A DNA stretch of 64,000 nucleotides from Pelagibius sp040217155 (lineage in GTDB: Bacteria > Pseudomonadota > Alphaproteobacteria > Kiloniellales > Kiloniellaceae): assembly GCA_040217155.1 (NCBI GenBank), contig JAVJNS010000014.1:186001-250000 (forward strand), in the 5' to 3' direction. Positions 28,480 to 37,741 of this stretch are shown one piece after another. A program made the translations under genes and the position numbers. Each line of letters starts with the position of its first letter. Within the stretch, counting starts at the first letter, position 1. Below the pieces are notes generated by a model. The model did not search any database, was not told the origin of the DNA, and saw only the letters and a list, made by a program, of their open reading frames with translations.

Positions 28480-29823
28480 TCAGTTCCCCGCCAGCATCAT
28501 CCCGTCGATTCGCAGCGTCGGCGCATTGGTGCCGTATTTGAAGACTAGGTCGTTGGCCGGCGTTATATTCAAGAACATGTCCTTCAGGTTGCCGGCCACC
28601 GTGGCCTCGCTGATCGGCGTCGTCAGTTCGCCCTTCTCGATGCGAAAGCCCGAGGCGCCGCGCGAGTAGTCGCCAGTGACGCCGTTGATGCCCATGCCCA
28701 TCATGCCGGTGACGTAGAACCCATCGTCGATCTCCGCCATCAGCTCAGCCGGGGACACGGTGCCGGGCTCCATGTAGAGGTTGGAGGTGCTGGGTGAGGG
28801 GGGGCTGGAGGTGCCGCGTGCCGCGTGTCCGGTCGAAGTCATGCCAAGTTGCCGTGCCGAGCTCAGGTCCATGACCCAGGTGGTGAGGCGCCCCCGGTCG
28901 ACGAGGTTGAGGCGCCGGTTCGCCAGACCCTCGCCGTCAAAGGGCTTCGAAGCCAGGCCGTGCGGCCGGTGCGGGTCATCGACGATGGTGATGCCCTCGG
29001 CGAAGATCATTTGGTCCAGCTTGTCTTTTAGGAACGACGTGCCGCGCGCGATCGAGGGGCCGGAGATGGCGCCGGCCAGGTGGCGCAGCAGGCTGTTCGA
29101 GACCCGCGGATCGAAGACGATGGGCAGGCGCCGGGTGGGCGGTTTTGCGGCGCCGAGTCGCCTGACCGCGCGCTCTCCGGCGCGGCGCCCGACCTCGGCC
29201 GGATCCTCCAGCTCGCGCCCGAAGACGGCCGAGGCGAACTCGTAGTCGCTTTCCATGCCGAGGCCCTCGCCGGCGATCACCGAGACCCCCACCGAATGGC
29301 CGGAGCGCGCGTAACCCTGCGCGAAGCCGTTGGAGGTGACCAGCGCGATCTGCAGCCGGCTCCAGCTCGCTTCGGCCCCTTCTGAGTTGGTCACGCCGGC
29401 GACGGCAAGGGCGGCCTCTTCGCAGGCGCGGGCGCGCTCGATCAGTGCTTCCGGCGCCGGCTCGCCGTGGTCCAGAATGTCCAGCTCGGGGACGGACTTG
29501 GCCAGCTGGCCGGCCTCGGCGAGGCCGCAATAGGGATCATCGGGAACGACTTTGGCCATGGCCAGCGCCCGCTCGACCAGTTCGTCCAGGCTGTCTTGGG
29601 TCATGTCGGTGGACGACACGATGGCCTGGCGCTTGCCGAGCAGGACCCGCAAGCCGACGTCCTGGCTCTCGTCGCGCTCCAGGCGCTCCGGCGCCCCCAG
29701 GCGCTGCGCGTGAGACAGGCCAATCGAACTGAAATGGACGGCATCGGCGTCGTCGGCGCCGGCCTTCTTGGCCTCGGCGACGAGGTCGCCGAGCAGGGAG
29801 AGGGGATCTTCGGTGGCGGTCAT
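28480..29823 (-). CDS. pmbA: TldE/PmbA family metallopeptidase partner
   Basis: The 447-residue protein has the PmbA/TldD fold: an N-terminal domain with ADAVHFSSIGLSHAQRLG, and the C-terminal ARGTSSPPSPSTSNLYMEPG and DYSRGASGFRIEKGEL blocks typical of PmbA (TldE). It lacks the HExxxH zinc motif that TldD carries. In E. coli TldD and TldE form a heterodimeric protease that processes peptides such as microcin B17 and CcdA. The TldD partner is also in this window, at 48521-49954. Confidence 0.93.
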   Translation of the reverse strand: MTATEDPLSLLGDLVAEAKKAGADDADAVHFSSIGLSHAQRLGAPERLERDESQDVGLRVLLGKRQAIVSSTDMTQDSLDELVERALAMAKVVPDDPYCGLAEAGQLAKSVPELDILDHGEPAPEALIERARACEEAALAVAGVTNSEGAEASWSRLQIALVTSNGFAQGYARSGHSVGVSVIAGEGLGMESDYEFASAVFGRELEDPAEVGRRAGERAVRRLGAAKPPTRRLPIVFDPRVSNSLLRHLAGAISGPSIARGTSFLKDKLDQMIFAEGITIVDDPHRPHGLASKPFDGEGLANRRLNLVDRGRLTTWVMDLSSARQLGMTSTGHAARGTSSPPSPSTSNLYMEPGTVSPAELMAEIDDGFYVTGMMGMGINGVTGDYSRGASGFRIEKGELTTPISEATVAGNLKDMFLNITPANDLVFKYGTNAPTLRIDGMMLAGN

Positions 29824-29912
29824 GCAGCCTCGCTAGGGGAACGCAGTCGGTATTGCGGTAATGTTTCTGGAATATAGGCCCTCGGGACCGCTCTTGCACC
29901 CGCGGACCCGGC

Positions 29913-30395
29913 TCAGAGGTCGTAGTGCAGCACCGGCAGGCAGCGTGCACTGCCATCCGGTGCCCGCACGGCGGAGCGCATCTTGCCGGACAGCGTTGCC
30001 CCGACTGCCCGGTAGAATCCCAGCGCGAAGGGGTCGCTCAGCACCTTGAGGCGCCTGAGGCCCTGGGCGCGGGCCCTGGCGACGGCATGATCCCACAGCG
30101 CCCGACCGATGCCGCGGCCGATCACCGCCGGCTCGACGAAAAGAAGGCTGATTTCCGCTTCTTCTCGCCGTTCGCCGGGATCGAGGACGTAAAAGCCGAG
30201 CGGCGTGCCTTCTTCGGTGAATACAACGACGCGCCCGGCGGCGATGCCTGCCGGGTTGACGGTGAGTTCGTCCCGGCAGGCTTGAATGAACAGCGGGTCA
30301 TAACCCCAGTAGGCCTTGGATCGAAGGGCGAGGGCGGAAAGGGCTCCGCATTCCTCCGAAGTCGCCAGGCGCAGATTGCGGCCGGAAACGGTCAT
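29913..30395 (-). CDS. GNAT-family N-acetyltransferase
   Basis: This GNAT domain has about 160 residues. The acetyl-CoA-binding motif A is ISLLFVEPAVIGRGIGRALWDHAVARAR, here quoted by its core VIGRGIGRAL, followed by a typical FYRAVGA motif B. The ATG at 30395 is preferred, but a GTG seven codons upstream (30416) is possible; neither has a strong ribosome-binding site. Substrate unknown. It is encoded 90 bases upstream of pmbA on the same strand. Confidence 0.82.
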   Translation of the reverse strand: MTVSGRNLRLATSEECGALSALALRSKAYWGYDPLFIQACRDELTVNPAGIAAGRVVVFTEEGTPLGFYVLDPGERREEAEISLLFVEPAVIGRGIGRALWDHAVARARAQGLRRLKVLSDPFALGFYRAVGATLSGKMRSAVRAPDGSARCLPVLHYDL

Positions 30396-30523
30396 GGCGT
30401 TCTCGCGCGACTCCACCCTTTGCTAGACCCTCTCGATTGACCTTGTAAACGAGACCACCTGTTGCGCTAAGACGAAACAGCCGTTGCCGAATACAGCCGT
30501 GCCGCGAACAGGCAGGGAAATGC

Positions 30524-30548
30524 GGCCGGGATCTTCGGGATCCCGGCC
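30524..30548 (-). terminator. leuA terminator candidate
   Basis: A perfect 10-bp stem, GGCCGGGATC / GATCCCGGCC with a 5-base loop, lies 40 bases after the leuA stop. On the minus strand it is followed by GCATTTCCC, a weak U-tract. It probably ends leuA transcription before the GNAT gene. Confidence 0.5.
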
Positions 30549-30587
30549 TTGGGTCGAACGACTCTGCAATAACGTGGTAGCCGGTCG

Positions 30588-32324
30588 CTAAGCCGCCTGA
30601 CCCGAAGATTGCGGCTCGGCGGCGGCCATTTGGTTGACGGCACTGACGACCGCCTGCAGGCTGGCGACGACGATATTCGGATGCTGGCCGACACCCCAGT
30701 GGGCGGTGCCGTCAGCGGCCTCGGCCTCGACATAGGCGATGGCCTTGGCATCGGCGCCGGCGCCGACAGCGTGCTCATGGTAGTCGTGCACCTTGACCTC
30801 GATGCCGCAGTCTTTGCGTAATGCGTCGACGAAGGCGGCGATGGGGCCGTTGCCGCTGCCCTGGATGTCACGGCGCTCGCCGTCGACCTCGATCACCGCA
30901 GTCAGCTGGCGCCGTTCCGAGGCGTGCGTATCGGGCACCGAGCGGTGCTCGATGAAGGCAAAGGGCAGGCGCGGGGCCAGATAGGTCGCGTCGAAGAGCT
31001 CCCAGATCTGCTGCGGCGTGATTTCCTTGCCGCTGCTGTCGGCCTGTTCCTGAACTTTCTGGGTGAAGGCGACCTGGAGCTTGCGCGGCAGGTCCAGCCC
31101 GTACTCGCTCTGCAGGATGTAGGCGATGCCGCCCTTGCCGGATTGGCTGTTGATGCGCACCACGGCTTCGTAGGATCGGCCGAGATCTCGCGGGTCGATC
31201 GGCAGGTAGGGTACTTCCCAGCGTCCGGAGTTGCTCTGCTTCATGGCCGCCATGCCCTTCTTGATGGCGTCCTGGTGAGACCCTGAGAAGGCCGTGAAGA
31301 CCAGGTCGCCGGCATAGGGGTGGCGTTCGTGCACCGGCAGCTGGTTGCAGTATTCCGCGGTCTTGCGGACCTTGTCGATGTCCGAGAAGTCGATGCCCGG
31401 CGCGATGCCCTGGGTGAAGAGGTTCAGGCCCAGGGTCACCAGGTCGACGTTGCCGGTGCGCTCGCCGTTGCCGAACAGCGTCCCCTCGATGCGGTCGGCG
31501 CCGGCCATGACGCCCAATTCCGCCGCCGCCACGCCGGTGCCGCGGTCGTTGTGCGGATGCAGGGACAGGACGATGGAATCGCGGTCGCGGATGTTGCGGT
31601 GGAACCACTCGATCTGGTCGGCATAGATGTTCGGCGTCGACATCTCCACCGTGGCCGGCAGGTTAAGGATGGTCTTGTGGTCCGGTGTCGGCTGCCAGAC
31701 GTCCATCACCGCCTCGCAGATCTCCTTGGCGAAGTCCATTTCGGTGCCGGTGAAGCTCTCCGGCGAGTACTGGTAGAGAATCTCGGTATCGCTCTCCCCG
31801 GCGGCCTTGGCGGCCAGATCGCGGATGCGCTCGGCGCCCTTTACCGCGATATCGACGATGCCGGCCCGGTCCAGGCCGAAGACCACCCGGCGCTGCAGGG
31901 TGGAGGTCGAGTTGTAGAGATGCACGATGACGCTGCGCGCACCGGCGATGGCCTCGAAGGTCCGGTCGATCAAGTGGTCGCGCGACTGGGTCAGCACCTG
32001 AATGGTGACGTCCTCGGGGATATTGTCTTCTTCGATCAGCTCACGCACGAAGTCGAAGTCGGTCTGCGAGGCGGCGGGGAAGCCGACCTCGATCTCCTTG
32101 AAGCCCATCTCGACCAGCAGCTTGAACATGCGCCGCTTGCGCGCGCCATCCATGGGTTCGATGAGGGCTTGATTGCCGTCGCGCAGATCGACTGAGCACC
32201 AGACCGGCGGTTCGGTGATGACCCGTCCCGGCCACTGCCGGTCCGGCAACTCGATGGGACGGAAGGCGGTGTATTTCTGCGACGGGTTCACGCTGCGTCG
32301 CGGCTTGGCGGGTTCGATCGTCAT
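30588..32324 (-). CDS. leuA: 2-isopropylmalate synthase
   Basis: LeuA condenses acetyl-CoA and 2-oxoisovalerate, the first committed step of leucine synthesis. The 578-residue protein is of the long LeuA type 2. The TIM barrel starts with VWCSVDLRDGNQAL (metal-ligand Asp46), has SLHPHNDRGTGVA, and ends with the regulatory LeuA dimer domain, the site of leucine feedback inhibition. A 400-base leader precedes it. A terminator-like hairpin follows. Confidence 0.96.
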   Translation of the reverse strand: MTIEPAKPRRSVNPSQKYTAFRPIELPDRQWPGRVITEPPVWCSVDLRDGNQALIEPMDGARKRRMFKLLVEMGFKEIEVGFPAASQTDFDFVRELIEEDNIPEDVTIQVLTQSRDHLIDRTFEAIAGARSVIVHLYNSTSTLQRRVVFGLDRAGIVDIAVKGAERIRDLAAKAAGESDTEILYQYSPESFTGTEMDFAKEICEAVMDVWQPTPDHKTILNLPATVEMSTPNIYADQIEWFHRNIRDRDSIVLSLHPHNDRGTGVAAAELGVMAGADRIEGTLFGNGERTGNVDLVTLGLNLFTQGIAPGIDFSDIDKVRKTAEYCNQLPVHERHPYAGDLVFTAFSGSHQDAIKKGMAAMKQSNSGRWEVPYLPIDPRDLGRSYEAVVRINSQSGKGGIAYILQSEYGLDLPRKLQVAFTQKVQEQADSSGKEITPQQIWELFDATYLAPRLPFAFIEHRSVPDTHASERRQLTAVIEVDGERRDIQGSGNGPIAAFVDALRKDCGIEVKVHDYHEHAVGAGADAKAIAYVEAEAADGTAHWGVGQHPNIVVASLQAVVSAVNQMAAAEPQSSGQAA

Positions 32325-32726
32325 GGTTCCGGTTCCTCTTTGCCGGGCGGGGCGGCCTCCTGTCGGGCTCAGTCGCCGCCGGTTCTCGCTTCTGCGGTGT
32401 TTCGGGTTTGCGTGGCCGGGCTACAGCCGCTGCGGCGCCACCGGGGCGCAGCGGCCGCGCATAAGTCGCAGAGCCGGCACCCGGGCGCGGTTCAAAGCGG
32501 CCGGAAACGGCGCGGAAACGAAGAAAGTTGGGGATTTTCGCGGACTGTCGCTCATTGGAGCGAACCTCTTTCAGGGACGGCGAATGTCGGACGACGGCTT
32601 TATCCGGCGCGCGTTTCAGGCGGCCGGGGCAATAAGTCGTAGCGACAGAAGTCCATGAAAGATCGTCATAATGCCTGAAAACTAGGCGCCGGGCCGCTGG
32701 GGGTCAAGCGTTTTGGGGTGGGGCGC
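32325..32726 (-). promoter_or_regulatory. Long leuA leader region with a possible leader ORF
   Basis: These 402 bases separate the PAS gene from leuA, both on the minus strand. Within them a 44-codon frame runs from ATG at 32555 to TAG at 32421, with AGAGG about ten bases before its ATG. It is not leucine-rich, so classical leucine attenuation is not obvious. GC-rich inverted segments follow. I see no other gene here, and I cannot place the promoter with confidence. Confidence 0.3.
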
Positions 32727-33194
32727 CTAGACGAAGCCGACGGTGACGAAGAGCATATCCACGGTCACGCCGTCGTCGGAGAGCGGCATGATGAGATCCT
32801 CGGTGGTGAGGAATTCCTTGTTCTTGCCGACATAGGGAACATCGCTGGAGAGGGGGGTCTGCTCCTCGACCACTTGGCGGCAGCAGGCCCAAATGCGGCT
32901 CGGCGACGCCTGGTGGGGAATCTGGCTCATTCGCTTACCGGTGTAGCGGCTCAGCATGTACTCGTCCATCTTGGTGCCGATCAGCCGGTAGCGAAAATCG
33001 AGCGGATCTCCCAGCACATCGATGAGATAGACATGCGGCAGGATTTTGGTGATTTCCGCAGGATCGATGTCGCGGCGCGACGGCATGGCCCGGCCGCCGC
33101 GCTTGTGCTTCCAGTAATCGAAGGCGAATCGGTTGATCGGCGACTTCAGCGCCAGCAAGGGTTCGCGCGTTGTTTCGACAGCGGGCCCGACCAC
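32727..33194 (-). CDS. PAS domain-containing protein (PAS_5 type)
   Basis: This 155-residue single-domain protein resembles the alphaproteobacterial PAS_5 family (PF07310 as I recall it): an N-terminal FAFDYWKHKRGGRAMPSRRDIDP helix, then LPHVYLIDVLGDPLDFRYRLIGT and a C-terminal sheet. No output domain is attached. Members are common in many copies in Rhodospirillales, and their function is not settled. It is upstream of leuA on the same strand. Confidence 0.8.
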   Translation of the reverse strand: MVGPAVETTREPLLALKSPINRFAFDYWKHKRGGRAMPSRRDIDPAEITKILPHVYLIDVLGDPLDFRYRLIGTKMDEYMLSRYTGKRMSQIPHQASPSRIWACCRQVVEEQTPLSSDVPYVGKNKEFLTTEDLIMPLSDDGVTVDMLFVTVGFV

Positions 33195-33382
33195 GTTACC
33201 TCAGCATGACAAGTTCAAGAACGATTAGCTTCCGCTCCCAGATGGGGCCGCCAGGGCGGGTTGCAACTCAACTTCCTGGTGCCAGTCTAGCGGACCCGCA
33301 CGGATATTCTAGACGTTGGAATGTAAAGATTGTTTCAGCGATGTCGGCCCAGAGCAGGCTACCGCGGCAGACTGGGGTTCCG

Positions 33383-34909
33383 TCACCGGCCCCCCCGGCC
33401 CCAGATGCTGCGGCCGCTGCCCGGCAGGCCGAGTTCCGGCCAGAGGGCGTCGATGCGCTCGATGACACCCTGGTCCATGCGGATCTCGCGGCCCCATTCG
33501 CGCCGCGTCTCCGGCGGCCACTTGTCGGTGGCGTCGAGGCCGATCTTGGAGCCGAGCCCGTCTTCCGGCGAGGCGAAATCGAGGTAGTCGATGGGCGTCG
33601 ATTCCACCAGGGTGATGTCGCGCGCCGGGTCCATCTTGGTGGAGATCGCCCACATCACGTCCTTCCAGTCGCGGGCGTCGACCGTGTCGTCCACGACGAT
33701 GACCCACTTGGTGTACATGAACTGGCGCAGGTAGGACCACACGCCCATCATCACCCGCTTGGCGTGGCCGGGATAAGCTTTTTTCAGGGAGACCACGGCG
33801 ATGCGGTAACTGCAGCCCTCCGGCGGCAGCCAGAAGTCGGTGATCTCCGGGAACTGTTGCTGCAGCAGCGGGATGAAGACCTCGTTCAGGCCTTCGCCCA
33901 GCACCGAGGGTTCGTCCGGCGGCCGCCCGGTGAAGGTCGAGAGATAGATCGGGTCGCGCCGCTGGGTGATGGCCGTGATCTTGAAGACCGGGAAGCGCTC
34001 CACGGCATTGTAGTAGCCGGTGTGGTCGCCGTAGGGGCCTTCCTCGGCGGTCTCGTCGAGCGACACCTCGCCCTCGATGACGATCTCGGCCTCCGCCGGC
34101 ACCTTCAGCGGCTGAGTCTTGCAATCGACCAGTTCGACCTTGCGGCCGCGCAGCAGGCCGGCGAAGTGGTATTCGGACAGCGTATCGGGCACCGGCGTGA
34201 CGGCGGCCAGGATGGTGCCGGGGTCGGCGCCGATGACCGCGGCGGCGGGCAGCGGGTTGGATTTATTCGATTTCCAACGCTGATGGTGCTGGGCGCCGCC
34301 ACGGTGTTTCAGCCAGCGCATGATGGTGCGGTCGCGCCCGGTCACCTGCATGCGATAGATGCCCAGGTTGAAATCGTCGGTCTTGTCGCCATCGGGGTTG
34401 GGGCCGCGGGTCACCACCAGCGGCCAGGTGATCAGCGGCGCCGGCTCGCCGGGCCAGCAGGTCTGCACCGGCAGCCGGGTGAGGTCGATGTCGTCACCGG
34501 TCAGGACGACTTCCTGGCACGGCGCGGTGCCGACCGTCTTGGGTTTCATGGCCATGACGGTCTTGAGCAGCGGCAATTGCCCCCAGGCCTCGCGCAGGCT
34601 GCCCGGCGGCTCCGGCTGGCGCAGGAATGCCAGGGTCTCGCCGACCTCGCGCAGTTGGCCGGGCTCGCGGTCCATGCCCCAGGCGACCCGCTCGACGGTG
34701 CCGAAGAGGTTCACCAGCACCGGCATCTCCGCCCGGCGGCCGTCGCCGTAGACGACGTTCTCGAAGAGCACCGCCGGCCCGCCCTCGGCCAGCAGGCGGG
34801 TCTGGATCTCGGTCATCTCCAATTCGGGGGAGACCGGCGCCGTGACCCGCTTCAGGCGTCCCGCTTTTTCCAATCTGTCGATAAAGTCACGCAGCGAGGC
34901 GAAGGGCAT
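33383..34909 (-). CDS. ubiD: UbiD-family decarboxylase (3-octaprenyl-4-hydroxybenzoate carboxy-lyase)
   Basis: UbiD removes the carboxyl group from the prenylated 4-hydroxybenzoate ring in ubiquinone synthesis, using prenylated FMN made by UbiX. The 508-residue length is typical. The family pattern is visible in FASLRDFIDRLEKAGRLKRV at the N-terminus, in the prenyl-FMN region around GGAQHHQRWK and in EGPYGDHTGYYN. The Glu-rich EIVIEGEVSLDE lies just before. The start overlaps the nfeD stop by one base. ubiA lies 5 kb away in the window; ubiX is not seen. Confidence 0.95.
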   Translation of the reverse strand: MPFASLRDFIDRLEKAGRLKRVTAPVSPELEMTEIQTRLLAEGGPAVLFENVVYGDGRRAEMPVLVNLFGTVERVAWGMDREPGQLREVGETLAFLRQPEPPGSLREAWGQLPLLKTVMAMKPKTVGTAPCQEVVLTGDDIDLTRLPVQTCWPGEPAPLITWPLVVTRGPNPDGDKTDDFNLGIYRMQVTGRDRTIMRWLKHRGGAQHHQRWKSNKSNPLPAAAVIGADPGTILAAVTPVPDTLSEYHFAGLLRGRKVELVDCKTQPLKVPAEAEIVIEGEVSLDETAEEGPYGDHTGYYNAVERFPVFKITAITQRRDPIYLSTFTGRPPDEPSVLGEGLNEVFIPLLQQQFPEITDFWLPPEGCSYRIAVVSLKKAYPGHAKRVMMGVWSYLRQFMYTKWVIVVDDTVDARDWKDVMWAISTKMDPARDITLVESTPIDYLDFASPEDGLGSKIGLDATDKWPPETRREWGREIRMDQGVIERIDALWPELGLPGSGRSIWGRGGR

Positions 34910-35355
34910 CAGGCGCGCTCGACCTTCAGCACGGTGCCCTCGATGCCGGTGACCTTCACCTTGGTGCCGGCGGGCAGATCCTCGCCCTCGACTTTCCAGC
35001 GCGAGTCATCGACGTGCAGCAGGCCGTTGCCGTCGACGATCGGCTCCTTCAGCGTGAAGGTGCGCCCGACGTAGCTTGCGCCGCGGCGGTTCAGCACCCG
35101 GCCGGCCAATGGCGCGGGAAAGCGGTCGCGCAGAAAAAAACGCCAGACGTAGATGGTGGTGACCGAGAGAACGGCGAAGACCAGCAACTGGATCTGCCAG
35201 GTCGTCTCCGGAAACAGCAGCAGAACGAAGCCGACCAGTCCGGCGGAAATGCCCATCCACAGGAACACGGCGCCGGGGGCGAAGATTTCAATGCCGATCA
35301 GGAACACGGCGATGACCCACCAGTTCCAGAACTCGATCTGTTCAAAGCTGATCAT
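34909..35355 (-). CDS. NfeD-family membrane protein
   Basis: This 148-residue protein has two or three membrane segments (about residues 10-30 and 32-75) followed by a soluble OB-fold domain (about 90-148) with DDSRWKVEGEDLPAGTKVKVTGIEGTVLKVE, the NfeDC pattern. It is encoded just downstream of an SPFH protein, with a four-base overlap. NfeD-SPFH pairs are a classic membrane-microdomain module in bacteria. Confidence 0.9.
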   Translation of the reverse strand: MISFEQIEFWNWWVIAVFLIGIEIFAPGAVFLWMGISAGLVGFVLLLFPETTWQIQLLVFAVLSVTTIYVWRFFLRDRFPAPLAGRVLNRRGASYVGRTFTLKEPIVDGNGLLHVDDSRWKVEGEDLPAGTKVKVTGIEGTVLKVERA

Positions 35356-36335
35356 GAGCCTTGGCTGCCCCCGCCGCTCTCCCAGGGGCCGCCGCGGCGC
35401 TGTGCATCGCGCTGCTGCATGGCGTCGCGGGCGATCTCGGCGATGCCGCCGACGGCGCCGATCAGGCTGGTCGCCTCCAAGGGCAGGAAGAAGGTCTTCT
35501 GGTTGTCGGAGTCGGCGAACTTGCCGAGGGCGTCGACGTAGCGCTGGGCGACGAAGTAGTTCACCGCGTTGACGTCGCCGCGGGCGATGGCTTCCGACAC
35601 CATGGCGGTGGCCTTGGCCTCCGCCTCGGCCTCACGCTCGCGGGCCTCGGCATCGCGGAAGGCGGCTTCACGGCGGCCCTCCGCCGCCAGAATCTGCGCC
35701 TGCTTCTCGCCCTCGGCGCGCAGCACCTGGGCCTGGCGGTCGCCCTCGGCGACCAACACGGTGGCGCGCTTGTCGCGTTCGGCCTTCATCTGGCGGGCCA
35801 TGGAATCGACCAGGTCGGCCGGCGGCGTGATATCGAGGATCTCGATGCGGGTCGCCTTGATGCCCCAGGGCTCGGTGGCATCGTCGACCACCTGCAGCAG
35901 GCGGGTATTGATGTCGTCGCGCCGCGACAGCAGCTCATCCAGGTCCATGGAACCCATGACCGTGCGGATATTGGTCATGGTGAGGTTCAGGATGGCCCGC
36001 TCCAGGTCGCGCACCTCGTAGGCCGCTGCGGCGGCATCGAGGACAGCGAAGAAGATCACACCGTCGACCTGGACCAGGGCGTTGTCGCGGGTGATGACTT
36101 CCTGCTGGGGCACGTCGAGGACGGTCTCCATCATGTTCATCCTGGCGCCGATGCGGTCGATTATGGGAAAGATCATGCCGAGGCCGGGCGGCAGGGTCTT
36201 GGTGTAGCGGCCGAAGCGCTCGACCGTGTACTCGAACCCCTGGGGCACCGCCTTCATGCTCATGGTGACCAGGATCACCGCCAGCACGACGACGGCGACC
36301 ACCAGAACGCTGAAGCCGGAAATCTCGAAGTCCAT
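35352..36335 (-). CDS. SPFH/stomatin-family protein (QmcA-like)
   Basis: This 327-residue stomatin-type protein has one N-terminal membrane anchor (about residues 7-27). The SPFH domain (about 30-190) contains VPQGFEYTVERFGRYTKTLPPG and ITRDNALVQVDGVIFF. It continues into a long Ala/Glu/Arg-rich coiled coil (about 190-260) typical of oligomerising SPFH rings. With the overlapping nfeD gene it likely scaffolds inner-membrane domains or regulates membrane proteases such as FtsH. Confidence 0.93.
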   Translation of the reverse strand: MDFEISGFSVLVVAVVVLAVILVTMSMKAVPQGFEYTVERFGRYTKTLPPGLGMIFPIIDRIGARMNMMETVLDVPQQEVITRDNALVQVDGVIFFAVLDAAAAAYEVRDLERAILNLTMTNIRTVMGSMDLDELLSRRDDINTRLLQVVDDATEPWGIKATRIEILDITPPADLVDSMARQMKAERDKRATVLVAEGDRQAQVLRAEGEKQAQILAAEGRREAAFRDAEAREREAEAEAKATAMVSEAIARGDVNAVNYFVAQRYVDALGKFADSDNQKTFFLPLEATSLIGAVGGIAEIARDAMQQRDAQRRGGPWESGGGSQGS

Positions 36336-36690
36336 CTCTGTCAGTCCCCCCGTCTAAGGATGCGGCAGGCCGCCTGGCCCACTACAGCTTGTGGCCACCT
36401 GCTCATGCTATCGGTCCGGTACAGGGCCGCGGACGTCAATCTATCCTGTGTTGAGGGTCCCAGGAAAGCACAGGCTTTGTCGCCGGCGGATGGCAATTTC
36501 GCGCCAGAAAGTGACGCTGTTGACACAATGCCGCCCAGCCGGATTAACCAACTTGAAATGACGGATTGGCACTATACATAGCCTTCGAGTTTTCCCTATT
36601 GTTATAGGGGTCTTCGCTGCTGTAGCGCAGATTCGCGTTCAACGGTGAAGGCAGGTTGACGACGCTTTCAGGTTGAGAGGCGTGGAATTG
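36336..36690. promoter_or_regulatory. Divergent promoter region between the SPFH and DUF4170 genes
   Basis: This 355-base gap has no gene I can support. On the plus strand TTGACA at 36520-36525 with GATTAA 16 bases later is a promoter candidate. A 6-bp hairpin CCCTAT-TGTT-ATAGGG occupies 36594-36609 in what would be the 5' untranslated region of the DUF4170 gene. Base composition is lower than in the flanking genes. Confidence 0.35.
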
Positions 36691-36903
36691 ATGATTCAGT
36701 ACTATGTGGTTGGCGGCGAGTACAAAGATACGCACTTTTGCGAAGCCGTCGGCGGTGACGAGGAGTGGTTCGGCCCTTTTGCCGACTACGAGGCGGCGAA
36801 GCAGGAGTGGGCCAAGCATGCCTGGCAGACGGTCGATGAATGCACGACCCGCTATCGGATCGAACGGATCGACAACGAGGCGCCGCCGCCCTGCACCGAT
36901 TGA
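36691..36903 (+). CDS. DUF4170 domain-containing protein
   Basis: This small cytoplasmic protein has 70 residues and starts MIQYYVVGGEYKDT. The core WFGPFADYEAAKQEWAKHAWQTVDEC-x-TRYRIE is typical of DUF4170. In many alphaproteobacteria this gene sits in the cysQ-DUF374-waaA-lpxK cluster. Here it stands about 13 kb away from those lipid A genes. Function unknown. I chose the ATG at 36691 because the family begins there; 36673 is an in-frame alternative. Confidence 0.82.
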   Translation: MIQYYVVGGEYKDTHFCEAVGGDEEWFGPFADYEAAKQEWAKHAWQTVDECTTRYRIERIDNEAPPPCTD

Positions 36904-36939
36904 GTCGGTGTCGCGTCCCAGCCGCTGACGGCCTTCGCC

Positions 36940-37701
36940 GTGCCCTGGGCCCTTCCCGAATCCGACGACGCTCTGCTGCGCCTCGCCAAGGGTTATCCCT
37001 TTGCCGCGCCGGCCGGTTCCTATCGCTATCGTGACGGCGCCAGTGAACCGCTCGCCGGCCCGCTCGATGCGCGCCTGACCGCCGGCCGGGTGCCGGTCGT
37101 CGCCCATGGCTCCAACCGGGCGCCGGAACAGCTGCACCGCAAGTTCGGGCACCTCAGCGGCCTCGACTCGGAGATTCCGGTGACGCGTGCCTGGCTGGCG
37201 GACCACGACGTGGTCTACTCCGCCCATATGACCCGCTACGGCTCGATCTCCGCCACCCTGCACGAGGCGCCGGGCACGCGGGTCCAGGTTTATGTCACCT
37301 GGCTGACCGAGGCGCAGCTGCCCCGGATGCACGAGACCGAGATCGGCCTCGGTAACTACGGTTACGGCCGCCTGGGCGGCCTCGACCTGCAGGTCGAAGG
37401 CGGCGCCAAGCTGACCGAGGCCTTCGCCTACCTCTCGGTGCACGGTTGCCTCGCCGACCCGGAAAAGGCGGGGGCGCCGCTGGCGCTCTCCGCGGTGCCG
37501 GCCGAGGCGCGCGTTCACCGTGCCGTCGACCAGGAGGCGGCGCTTGGCGTTCTCCACGCCCGTCACCATCCGGGCGACGCACTCGACGCCATGATCCTCG
37601 CCAACATCAAGAACACCGACCAGCGCCGCGCCCTGGTCGAGGCCCTGCAGCAGACCGCCGTGCCCTGGTCGGTGCCCGGTTTCGAACTCATCGTGCGTTG
37701 A
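36940..37701 (+). CDS. Hypothetical protein, possibly gamma-glutamylcyclotransferase-like
   Basis: This 253-residue protein appears to start at GTG. A segment VVAHGSNRAPEQLHRKFG resembles the substrate-binding YGSN loop of gamma-glutamylcyclotransferase-fold proteins, followed by a long beta-rich part. An acidic ETEIGLGNYGYG segment could supply the catalytic Glu. No membrane segment or signal peptide is visible. The family resemblance is weak and I do not assign an activity. It starts 36 bases after the DUF4170 gene. Confidence 0.65.
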   Translation: MPWALPESDDALLRLAKGYPFAAPAGSYRYRDGASEPLAGPLDARLTAGRVPVVAHGSNRAPEQLHRKFGHLSGLDSEIPVTRAWLADHDVVYSAHMTRYGSISATLHEAPGTRVQVYVTWLTEAQLPRMHETEIGLGNYGYGRLGGLDLQVEGGAKLTEAFAYLSVHGCLADPEKAGAPLALSAVPAEARVHRAVDQEAALGVLHARHHPGDALDAMILANIKNTDQRRALVEALQQTAVPWSVPGFELIVR

Positions 37702-37741
37702 CGGCGGTTTCCTCCGAGCTTGGCTTCGCTATAGTGCGCAG

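Noticed and set aside
33309..34124. A 271-codon frame running through the 3' half of ubiD and past its stop
   Set aside because: It is a shifted frame of ubiD with a composition typical of frame-shadow translations; ubiD itself is intact to its expected C-terminus.
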